From CBDDBX01 sp965225955 (GTDB lineage: Bacteria; Acidobacteriota; Aminicenantia; UBA2199), in NCBI GenBank assembly GCA_965225955.1, contig CBDDBX010000039.1, positions 1 through 22,370 of the forward strand: a stretch of 22,370 nucleotides of DNA. The letters are read 5' to 3'. A model generated the notes under the pieces. The model was not told where the DNA came from, did no database searches, and saw only the letters and a program-made list of their open reading frames with translations. Positions 6,084 through 12,354 of the stretch are shown here, piece after piece. The position numbers and the translations under genes were made by a program. How positions within the stretch are numbered: position 1 is the stretch's first letter; each line of letters starts with the position of its first letter.

Positions 6084-7661
6084 CTAATACATTCCGAAAT
6101 CTGTTTCAGTAGGTTTGTTAATATTTACTCCGGCTTCTTCTGCAGCTGCTAAAGCAGTATCAACAAGGACTCCTTCTCTGATGAAGTCCGCAGCTTTTAC
6201 CAGATCATCACCAAGAATTCTGTCGGTTTCAACAAAACTTACCTCTTTTCTGAGAGCAGCATGGCATGCTTCAATAACAGGACTTGATTTAAGAGGTCTT
6301 CTGAAATCAAAACCCTGAGCTGCACTAAGAAGCTCAACAGCAAGAATATTTTCCAGATTGGAGATTACTCTGTTGAGTTTTCTTGATCCTACAGAACCCA
6401 TACTAACGTGATCTTCCTGACCAAGTGAAGTTGGAATACTGTCAGCACTGGCAGGGAAGCAGAGGGTTTTGTTCTCTGTTACCAGAGCAGCTGAGGTGTA
6501 CTGTGGGATCATAAAGCCTGAGTTGAGACCTGAATCAGCAATGAGGAATTTTGGAAGTCCTTCATTACCTTCGAGAAGCAGATAACTTCTTCTGTCAGAG
6601 ATATTACCCAGTTCACTTACAGCAACTGTAGCATAATCCATTGGTACAGCAATAGGCTGGCCGTGGAAATTACCACCACTGATTGTGTTCTCTGCATCCA
6701 GAATAATAGGATTGTCTGTTACTGAGTTGATCTCTGTTTCAAGAATCTCTTTGAGGTGGAGCCATGCATTTCTTGATGCACCGTGTACCTGAGGCATGCA
6801 GCGTAGTGAATATGGATCCTGAACTCTTGAACAGTTCTTGTGTGAATCAACAAGCTCTGAATCTTTCAGAATTGCCAGAAGTCTTGCAGCAACATGTTTT
6901 GTCCCTTTATATGGTCTGATGGAGTGGAGTTCAGGAATAAACGGGCGGTTTGAACCCAGAAGAGCTTCAATACTCATCGCACCAATCAGGTCAGCTGCAT
7001 TCAGGCAGTTGAGGAAACGCTCAAGAGCGATAACACCGTGAGCTGCCATAAACTGAGTACCATTAATCAGGGCAAGTCCCTCTTTTGGTCCCAGAGCTAC
7101 AGGTTCAAGTCCCTCTTTTTTAAGAACTTCCCCGGCGGGAACTGTTTCGCCTTTATACTTAACCAGTCCAAGGCCGATAAGTGGAAGGAAGAGGTGGGAC
7201 AGGGGAGCAAGGTCTCCTGAAGCCCCAACAGATCCCTGAGCAGGAACCAGAGGAACAACGTCGTTATCTATATGCCATACTATTCTTTCAATTGTTGCAG
7301 GAGCAATACCTGAGAAACCCTGTGCAAGAGCATGAACTTTCAGAACCATCATCAGTTTTGCTACTTCATCGCCAACATATTCACCAACTCCTGAGCTGTG
7401 GCTTTTCAGTATGTTGTACTGCAGAGTCTTTGTATCTTCAGGTGAGATCTTTTCTGAGCAGAGAGGGCCAAAACCAGTATTGATGCCATATACTGTTCTT
7501 TCACTGTTTACGATCTCTTCTACATAGCCTTTACTTGCAGCTATTTTTTTAGCTGTTTCAGGTGTAATTACACCTCTTACTTTACCACGGGTTATATCCA
7601 GAGCCATTCCTGGAGAAAGTACCTCTCCGGCATAGCTGAAGGTCTTTTTATCATTACTCAT
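6084..7661 (-). CDS. hutH: histidine ammonia-lyase
   Basis: 525 aa (family ~505-510). Catalyses non-oxidative deamination of L-histidine to trans-urocanate and ammonia, the first step of histidine use, in the cytoplasm. The MIO cofactor is formed from A147-S148-G149 in GSVGASGDLAPLSH. Other active-site blocks are present: VYGINTGFGPL (Y58), LINGTQFMAAHG, QDPYSLRCMPQVHGA, SVTDNPI, GNFHGQP, and LGQEDHVSMGS. Nothing essential appears to be missing. Its ATG overlaps the stop of the MarR-GNAT gene as ATGA, and its ribosome site AAAGGAGG lies inside the last codons of that gene, so the two are coupled. It is the last gene of the hut operon in this window. The product ends ...TETDFGMY, slightly beyond many relatives. 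Confidence 0.97.
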   Translation of the reverse strand: MSNDKKTFSYAGEVLSPGMALDITRGKVRGVITPETAKKIAASKGYVEEIVNSERTVYGINTGFGPLCSEKISPEDTKTLQYNILKSHSSGVGEYVGDEVAKLMMVLKVHALAQGFSGIAPATIERIVWHIDNDVVPLVPAQGSVGASGDLAPLSHLFLPLIGLGLVKYKGETVPAGEVLKKEGLEPVALGPKEGLALINGTQFMAAHGVIALERFLNCLNAADLIGAMSIEALLGSNRPFIPELHSIRPYKGTKHVAARLLAILKDSELVDSHKNCSRVQDPYSLRCMPQVHGASRNAWLHLKEILETEINSVTDNPIILDAENTISGGNFHGQPIAVPMDYATVAVSELGNISDRRSYLLLEGNEGLPKFLIADSGLNSGFMIPQYTSAALVTENKTLCFPASADSIPTSLGQEDHVSMGSVGSRKLNRVISNLENILAVELLSAAQGFDFRRPLKSSPVIEACHAALRKEVSFVETDRILGDDLVKAADFIREGVLVDTALAAAEEAGVNINKPTETDFGMY

Positions 7662-8629
7662 TTTTTACCTCCTTTCAGGTTCATATTTAAATTTATATAG
7701 AAATTATCTTTTGAGTCTGAACTAATGTTCTGAAGTACAAAACCGAGCTCTTTGAGCCAGGCTGTTCTCTTCTCATTACCTTTCCCAAGGCTGATGCCAA
7801 GGTTTGTAAATCCATGTTTATCAAGAGCTTCCACTGCCTCTTTAACCAGTCCCTTTTCAATCTCTTCTTCTGAATCTCCATTTTTGGAGAAGAGAAGCTG
7901 AATATTACAGTCTGTTTCATTTAAGAAACTTGTAATGATTACCCCTTTTCCTCTCTCTTCAGATGAGGCAATAATAATATTGTTGCCCTTTTTGGAAGTG
8001 AACTCTGCGGGATTGTTTACTATATCTTTTATAAGACCGGAAGTCGTATGATTTACAGAGAGCCACTCCAGTATTACAGATCTGAATATCTGATCATTAT
8101 GGCTTTCATAATGGCTATAAGCTAAAGGTACAGGAAAACCGTCAACTTTGAATCTCTCCACAACTCTGTCGCAGAGACTCTTTTTCTGCATAGCAGTTTC
8201 AAGTTCACCGAGACTCATGAGAAGTTCCGGGGTTCTGGACCCCTCTTCCAGAATATCTTCCATAGCAGATTTAATGGATATCCATACAGGTCTGACCTTT
8301 TTCAGAAGCTCAGTACCTTTGGGAGTGAGTAGTACTGATCTTACTCTCTTATCCTTCATACTCTGTCTGTAACTAAGAAGCCCCTTCTTTTCAAGAGAGT
8401 TTACCATCTGACTTGAGCCTGAGTGGGTGATCTCCAGTTCCCCTGCCAGTTCTGTAACAGTGAGTTCTCCCTTCTCATTCAGAAGATAGAATACCGGAAA
8501 CCATGCAGGTTCAAAAGGAATATCCAGGCTCTTGTAGACTTTGGAAACATCTCCCAGAAACTTATCACTTAATCTTTTGAATCTTGTTCCCAGAACAAGT
8601 TCTCCTGTTTTTTTATATATTGTCATGCT
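7658..8629 (-). CDS. MarR-GNAT two-domain regulator, candidate hut regulator
   Basis: 323 aa. Residues ~1-140 are a MarR winged helix: the opening GELVLGTRFKRLSDKF, then IPFEPAWFPVFYLLNEKGELTVTELAGEL, recognition helix THSGSSQMVNSLEKKGLL, and wing KDKRVRSVLLTPKG. Residues ~170-320 form a GNAT-like acyltransferase domain (DSEEEIEKGLVKEAVEAL...KHGFTNLGISLGKGNEKRTAWLKELGF), although the acetyl-CoA loop is degenerate compared with the usual R/QxxGxG/A. MarR-GNAT fusions are a known but poorly characterised class. An ATG at 8725 would overlap hutG by 47 bp; MTIYKKTGELVLG at 8629 fits family starts and leaves a 49-bp gap holding an operator candidate. The gene lies between hutG and hutH and its last codons carry the hutH ribosome site, strongly suggesting control of histidine use. 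Confidence 0.88.
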   Translation of the reverse strand, partial: SMTIYKKTGELVLGTRFKRLSDKFLGDVSKVYKSLDIPFEPAWFPVFYLLNEKGELTVTELAGELEITHSGSSQMVNSLEKKGLLSYRQSMKDKRVRSVLLTPKGTELLKKVRPVWISIKSAMEDILEEGSRTPELLMSLGELETAMQKKSLCDRVVERFKVDGFPVPLAYSHYESHNDQIFRSVILEWLSVNHTTSGLIKDIVNNPAEFTSKKGNNIIIASSEERGKGVIITSFLNETDCNIQLLFSKNGDSEEEIEKGLVKEAVEALDKHGFTNLGISLGKGNEKRTAWLKELGFVLQNISSDSKDNFYINLNMNLKGGKK

Positions 8630-8644
8630 TTCATCCGTTATAGA

Positions 8645-8667
8645 TAAGTAGTTATATAAGTACTTAA
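8645..8667. promoter_or_regulatory. candidate operator before the MarR-GNAT gene
   Basis: TAAGTACTTAA at 8657-8667 (TTAAGTACTTA on the other strand) fits TTAAGNACTTA exactly, and a weaker copy TAAGTAGTTAT lies at 8645-8655, centres 12 bp apart. The only other exact matches I found are the two in the hutU operator. Located in the 49-bp hutG/regulator gap, it suggests an internal, autoregulated promoter. Confidence 0.5.
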
Positions 8668-8678
8668 TATGTCCGATT

Positions 8679-9713
8679 CTACCCCTGAACATTTTTTGTG
8701 TCAAGACGGTGTTTATAGTACTCACCTGGTATGTCAGCCATCGCGTTTATTAAGGCAAATATTATAACTGCTGCAAGTCGTGATGTTATGTTATCTGAGT
8801 CAAATCGGGGAGAAACTTCTGCAATATCAAAAGCTTTAAGCTTTCCTGTTGCTGCTACCTGTTTAACAATGGTAACTACTGTTTCCGGGTCAAGACCAAA
8901 AGGCTGGGGAGCACTCACTCCCGGAGCGAAGGCTGAGGATATTACATCTGCACAGAGGGTCATGTAGATTGAGCTGTTCCTGTCAATAAATGCTGTAAGT
9001 TTTTTAGAAAGAGAGGTTATGGGGGAGTTCTTAATATCCATAGCCATCAGATATTCTGTTCCTGTCTCTTCTGCAGTTCTGAAGAGGGCTTTTGTATTGG
9101 CACAACTCTGAATACCCAGACATAGATATGAGAACTGTTCTTTTCTGGTTAACAGGTCGTCATATATCTGCCTGAACATTGTACCGGAAGAGGCTTCACT
9201 GCTGTAAGGTCTCAGATCGAAATGAGCATCCATGTTAACTATTCCCGGAGGCTCTTTCATGGAGTTCAGTAGCCCTGTATAGTGACCGTATGCAAGTTCA
9301 TGACCTCCTCCCAGAACTATGGGAAAAAAGCCGGCTCCCATAATACGCTCTACTTCCTGTGTAAGCCTCTTTTGTGCCTTTTCCAGATTTCTGCCGCAGT
9401 AGTAGATATCTCCTGCATCCCACAACTTGATCTCTTCCGGGAAATTAACTGGTAGATTACACATCTGTTTTCTTATGCTTAAAGGTCCTGCTGCTGAACC
9501 GGTTCGGCCGTGATTATTACTAATTCCCCGATCGCAGCAGAACCCCAGAAAGCAGAAGTGTATTTTTCCTGAAGCTGGAGGAGAAAACTCCTCATCCAGC
9601 ATCAAAGGTCTTATAATCTGATGCCATCTGAAAGAGTCTCTGTCTTTCAGATCATCTGTTCTTCCTGTCCACTGATCCATATCAGCAGGCTTATACTTAA
9701 CTCTGTATTCCAT
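8679..9713 (-). CDS. hutG: formimidoylglutamase, arginase family
   Basis: 344 aa. Hydrolyses N-formimidoyl-L-glutamate to glutamate and formamide with a two-manganese centre, the last hut step. Ureohydrolase motifs: GGGHE (H138), NMDAHFDLRP (D162, H164, D166) and the family block AFAPGVSAPQPFGL at ~261-274. The second D-x-D pair reads C254-A255-D256, so the first aspartate is cysteine. I recall a cysteine here in some formimidoylglutamases, which would favour HutG over agmatinase, but cannot verify it. An E299 in DIAEVSP and the T310 region are also typical. The ATG at 9713 has only a weak ribosome site (AACAGG at long spacing). It follows hutU after 314 bp that hold a repeat element, and precedes the MarR-GNAT gene by 49 bp. 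Confidence 0.9.
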   Translation of the reverse strand: MEYRVKYKPADMDQWTGRTDDLKDRDSFRWHQIIRPLMLDEEFSPPASGKIHFCFLGFCCDRGISNNHGRTGSAAGPLSIRKQMCNLPVNFPEEIKLWDAGDIYYCGRNLEKAQKRLTQEVERIMGAGFFPIVLGGGHELAYGHYTGLLNSMKEPPGIVNMDAHFDLRPYSSEASSGTMFRQIYDDLLTRKEQFSYLCLGIQSCANTKALFRTAEETGTEYLMAMDIKNSPITSLSKKLTAFIDRNSSIYMTLCADVISSAFAPGVSAPQPFGLDPETVVTIVKQVAATGKLKAFDIAEVSPRFDSDNITSRLAAVIIFALINAMADIPGEYYKHRLDTKNVQG

Positions 9714-9808
9714 AATAATACCTGTTCAATTAAAAAGTTACACAAAGAAATCAGGGGGCCTTACTGTGTTTGTAACCACTAATGGACACCAATACACACG
9801 AATTTAAT

Positions 9809-9863
9809 GTTGGACAATTTGCAAAAGCCAAATCTTTACAGGGTTTTTGCTTCATTGTCCAAC
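9809..9863. repeat. long imperfect hairpin within the hutU-hutG element
   Basis: GTTGGACAAT (9809-9818) pairs exactly with ATTGTCCAAC (9854-9863); inside, GCAAAA (9821-9826) pairs with TTTTGC (9845-9850). The 55-nt stem-loop would also form in the hutU-hutG transcript. Confidence 0.7.
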
Positions 9864-9965
9864 GGACTTTCTGTTTTAAATTAACACAAATTTTATTGAT
9901 GATTTTGAGATAGCTTCGTTTGCCTTGTTTATCACGCCCTGTACAATGTGTTATGAAATTCGTAA

Positions 9966-9987
9966 AGGGTCAGGCATGCCTGACCCT
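9966..9987. repeat. perfect 22-bp palindrome
   Basis: Eleven bases AGGGTCAGGCA are followed at once by their exact reverse complement. There is no loop, so it resembles a dimer-binding site or a palindromic repeat unit more than an RNA hairpin. Confidence 0.85.
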
Positions 9988-10027
9988 CTGAAAATCCTCA
10001 TTAGTGTTCATTTGTGTCTATTTGTGG

Positions 10028-11716
10028 TTACCCTTTTTTATTTCCTTTCAATATTGCTCCGGTTCTGTTTCCTGTTTCCAGGGCGATGTCATAACCCGCA
10101 TCAGCATGTCTTATTACTCCCATGGCAGGATCATTGTAGAGTACTCTTTCGAGACACTCTTCAGCTCTGTCTGTACCATCTGCAACAACTACCATTCCTG
10201 CATGCTGTGAATATCCCATTCCAACTCCGCCACCATGGTGGAAAGATACCCATGTAGCCCCGCCACTGGTGTTTGACATAAGGTTGAGGAGAGGCCAGTC
10301 TGATACTGCATCACTTCCGTCCATCATACTTTCGGTTTCTCTGTTTGGAGATGCTACTGAACCGCAGTCAAGATGGTCACGACCAATTACAACAGGAGCT
10401 TTCACTCTTCCTGTTCTTACGAGATCATTAAAGATCTTTCCTGCTTTCTCTCTTTCTCCAAGTCCCAGCCAGCAGATTCTGCTTGGAAGACCCTGGAATG
10501 CGATCTTTGACTTAGCTTCATTAAGCCAGTTGATCATATGTTTGTTTTCCGGGAAGGCTTCAATAAGAGCTCTGTCTGTTTCGTAAATATCTTCAGGATC
10601 ACCTGATAGGGCTACCCATCTGAAAGGGCCTTTACCTTCGCAGAAGAGGGGTCTTATATATTCAGGTACAAATCCGTTGAAATCGAAAGCATTGAGTTCG
10701 CCACCCTCTTTTGCAAACTCTCTCAGGTTGTTACCGTAATCAAAAGTCTTACTTCCTCTTTTCTGCATTTCAAGCATGAAACTAACGTGTCTTGCCATGC
10801 TCTTTACTGAAAGTTCACGATACTTAACAGGGTCTTGCTCTCTCAGCTCTTCAGCCTCTTCCAGTGATAATCCGTTAGGTACATATCCGTGAACAGGATC
10901 GTGGGCAGAGGTTTGATCAGTCAATACTTCCGGAATAATGTTATCCTGCAGGAGTCTCTCCAGTACATCTCCAATATCTCCAACAAGGCCAACTGAGATA
11001 TTTTCTCCTTTATCTTTTGCTTCTATTACCCACCTAACTGCTTCTTCATAAGAGTGGGTCATCTTATCTATATATCTTGTGTCCAGTCTCTTTTTTATTC
11101 TTACAGGATCAACATCAACACCAAGGAAGGTGCCTCCTGCAAGAGTCGCTGCCAGTGGCTGAGCTCCACCCATACCTCCAAGACCACCGCTTACAACAAG
11201 CTTTCTTCTGAGGCTGCCACCAAAATGTTTGACTCCACAGGCAGCAAAGGTTTCGTATGTTCCCTGAAGAATTCCCTGGGAGCCGATGTATATCCAGCTT
11301 CCTGCAGTCATCTGACCATACATCATAAGGCCGTCTTTTTTGAGTTTCTCAAAATGATCCCAGTCAGCCCATTTGGGAACAAGGTTGCTGTTGGCAATAA
11401 GTACTCTGGGAGCACTTTCGTGAGTTCTTACGATACCTACTGGTTTTCCTGACTGAATCAGGAGACTCTGATTGTTCTCAAGGTTAAGGAGAAGTTCAAT
11501 TATTTTATGAACAGATTCTATATTTCTTGCTGCCTGACCTGTGCCTCCATAAACTACAAGTTTTTCGGGCTCTTCAGCTACCTCTTCGCAGAGGTTGTTG
11601 AGGAACATTCTCAGAGCAGCTTCTGTCTGCCAGGACTTTGCATGGAGTTTGTTGCCTGTTGGGGCTTTGTATACCGGGTGTTTTGCATACTTCTCTATAA
11701 ATTCTTTTGCATTCAT
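10028..11716 (-). CDS. hutU: urocanate hydratase (urocanase)
   Basis: 562 aa, the normal length of bacterial urocanases. Converts urocanate to 4-imidazolone-5-propionate using tightly bound NAD+. Conserved blocks: VVYGGTGQAARN near the N-terminus, GIVRTHESAPRVLIANSNLVP, QMTAGSWIYIGSQGI, the nucleotide-binding GGLGGMGGAQPLAA, TDQTSAHDP, the cysteine of RICWLGLGE, GRDHLDCGSVASPNRETE, and SFHHGGGVGMG. No key element is lost. The start at 11716 follows AGGAGG with normal spacing; an upstream in-frame TTG at 11737 would put that site inside the coding region. It is first gene of the hut operon, behind a strong promoter and a 26-bp operator-like inverted repeat. Its stop codon lies in the end of the repeat element that separates it from hutG. 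Confidence 0.97.
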   Translation of the reverse strand: MNAKEFIEKYAKHPVYKAPTGNKLHAKSWQTEAALRMFLNNLCEEVAEEPEKLVVYGGTGQAARNIESVHKIIELLLNLENNQSLLIQSGKPVGIVRTHESAPRVLIANSNLVPKWADWDHFEKLKKDGLMMYGQMTAGSWIYIGSQGILQGTYETFAACGVKHFGGSLRRKLVVSGGLGGMGGAQPLAATLAGGTFLGVDVDPVRIKKRLDTRYIDKMTHSYEEAVRWVIEAKDKGENISVGLVGDIGDVLERLLQDNIIPEVLTDQTSAHDPVHGYVPNGLSLEEAEELREQDPVKYRELSVKSMARHVSFMLEMQKRGSKTFDYGNNLREFAKEGGELNAFDFNGFVPEYIRPLFCEGKGPFRWVALSGDPEDIYETDRALIEAFPENKHMINWLNEAKSKIAFQGLPSRICWLGLGEREKAGKIFNDLVRTGRVKAPVVIGRDHLDCGSVASPNRETESMMDGSDAVSDWPLLNLMSNTSGGATWVSFHHGGGVGMGYSQHAGMVVVADGTDRAEECLERVLYNDPAMGVIRHADAGYDIALETGNRTGAILKGNKKG

Positions 11717-11747
11717 TCTTAAATCCTCCTTTTTCAAAAAATTTTTT

Positions 11748-11773
11748 GTTAAGAACTTACTTAAGTGCTTAAC
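11748..11773. promoter_or_regulatory. candidate operator before hutU, 26-bp inverted repeat
   Basis: The 26 bp begin GTTAAG and end CTTAAC, and 11 of 13 base pairs are complementary. It contains two TTAAGNACTTA motifs, at 11749-11759 and 11762-11772, centres 13 bp apart. It lies just downstream of the predicted start point (~11775), where a bound dimer pair would block transcription. It matches the site before the MarR-GNAT gene. Confidence 0.65.
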
Positions 11774-11781
11774 TAAATTGC

Positions 11782-11810
11782 ATTTTACAAATTAAGAAAG
11801 ATTCTGTCAA
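11782..11810 (-). promoter_or_regulatory. predicted hutU (hut operon) promoter
   Basis: On the minus strand perfect TTGACA (11810-11805), 17-bp spacer, TAAAAT (11787-11782). Start expected near 11775, giving a ~60-nt leader that carries the operator and AGGAGG. Confidence 0.7.
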
Positions 11811-12116
11811 TAAGAATTATAAAAAAAAACGGGTAAAGGAGTGGAGCAGAAGTCGCACAGTCCCGTTTCTATTAATTCTATAGAGGGAAGAGCTGCCTGC
11901 TCTATGAGCTGATTTCTGCTTTTATTACAACTTTATCAGGTACATAGAATCATTTTTCCAGTTAAAATGTTGACTATAACTATTTTATCCGGTAAAATGT
12001 GTCTTCATCGTAGATATGGGGTTAAATATTCTTTATATTATGAGTTTTTACATCGTTATATATGGCAAGTTTTTCACCTCTGTTTGCGTAACAAATTAAA
12101 ATTAAGAGGTGCAAAA
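11811..12116 (+). promoter_or_regulatory. csp upstream region: promoter and structured leader
   Basis: This gap of ~300 bp holds no gene. TTGACT (11970-11975), 17 bp, TAAAAT (11993-11998) make a strong promoter with a start near 12005 and a leader of ~112 nt, long as for cold-shock genes. CACCTCT (12075-12081) is complementary to AGAGGTG (12105-12111), which contains the ribosome site, so the leader can hide it. Small inverted repeats further upstream (AAACGGG/CCCGTTT near 11827-11868; ATAGAG/CTCTAT near 11879-11905) are unassigned. Confidence 0.6.
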
Positions 12117-12305
12117 ATGCCATCAGGAAAAATTAAATGGTTTAACTCAGAAAAAGGTTATGGATTCATCGAAAGAGACGGTGATGCAGATCTTTTTGTT
12201 CATCAGAATGAAATCGACGGTTATGTTAGCGAAGGCGACGCTGTTGAATTTGAAATCGGCGAAGGAAGAAAAGGTCCTTGCGCTGTTAAAGTAACAAGAG
12301 CTTAA
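12117..12305 (+). CDS. cold-shock protein, CspA family
   Basis: 62 aa, slightly shorter than the usual 65-70. A single cold-shock domain (OB fold) that binds single-stranded RNA or DNA and melts mRNA structure. RNP1 is KGYGFIE and RNP2 is LFVHQ; the opening GKIKWFNSEKGYGFIERDG is diagnostic. The start at 12117 follows AGAGGTG; an in-frame extension to 11967 overlaps the promoter and was rejected. The gene is monocistronic, with its own promoter, long leader and terminator. Whether expression depends on cold or growth cannot be told, but the leader can pair with the ribosome site. Confidence 0.96.
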   Translation: MPSGKIKWFNSEKGYGFIERDGDADLFVHQNEIDGYVSEGDAVEFEIGEGRKGPCAVKVTRA

Positions 12306-12321
12306 TTATTTAAGAACATAT

Positions 12322-12351
12322 GTCCCGGAGAAACTCTCCGGGACTTTATTT
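12322..12351 (+). terminator. intrinsic terminator of the csp gene
   Basis: GTCCCGGAG (12322-12330) and CTCCGGGAC (12336-12344) form a perfect 9-bp stem with an AAACT loop, followed by TTTATTT. It starts 17 nt after the csp stop. The thioredoxin-TPR gene ends at 12355 on the other strand, so it may act in both directions, though its minus-strand T-run is poor. Confidence 0.85.
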
Positions 12352-12354
12352 CAA

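Larger units (their letters stand above)
9772..10031. mobile_element. 260-bp repeat element between hutU and hutG with 32-bp inverted ends
   Basis: Each end is 32 bp built of three decamers of the form ATTNGTGTNN, the last being ATTNGTGGTT plus AC. The left copy (9772-9803) is the reverse complement of the right copy (10000-10031), about 26 of 32 identical. Inside are a long stem (10-bp arms at 9809-9818 and 9854-9863, plus GCAAAA/TTTTGC), and a perfect 22-bp palindrome at 9966-9987. No protein-coding gene is supported. The right end supplies the hutU stop codon (TAA at 10028-10030). It interrupts an otherwise tight operon. Confidence 0.6.

Noticed and set aside
8630..8725. Longer N-terminus of the MarR-GNAT protein
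   Set aside because: It would overlap hutG by 47 bp and run through the operator candidate; the family usually begins close to the GELVLGTRFKRLS segment.
9925..10257. 110-codon plus-strand reading frame spanning the hutU end
   Set aside because: Overlaps the repeat element and the hutU 3' end; no ribosome site; residues such as runs of H, L and Q look non-coding.
11054..11452. 132-codon plus-strand reading frame
   Set aside because: Lies antisense within hutU, which is conserved throughout; composition is not protein-like.
11811..11960. tRNA or small RNA gene
   Set aside because: Small inverted repeats are present, but no cloverleaf, T-loop motif or terminator could be found.
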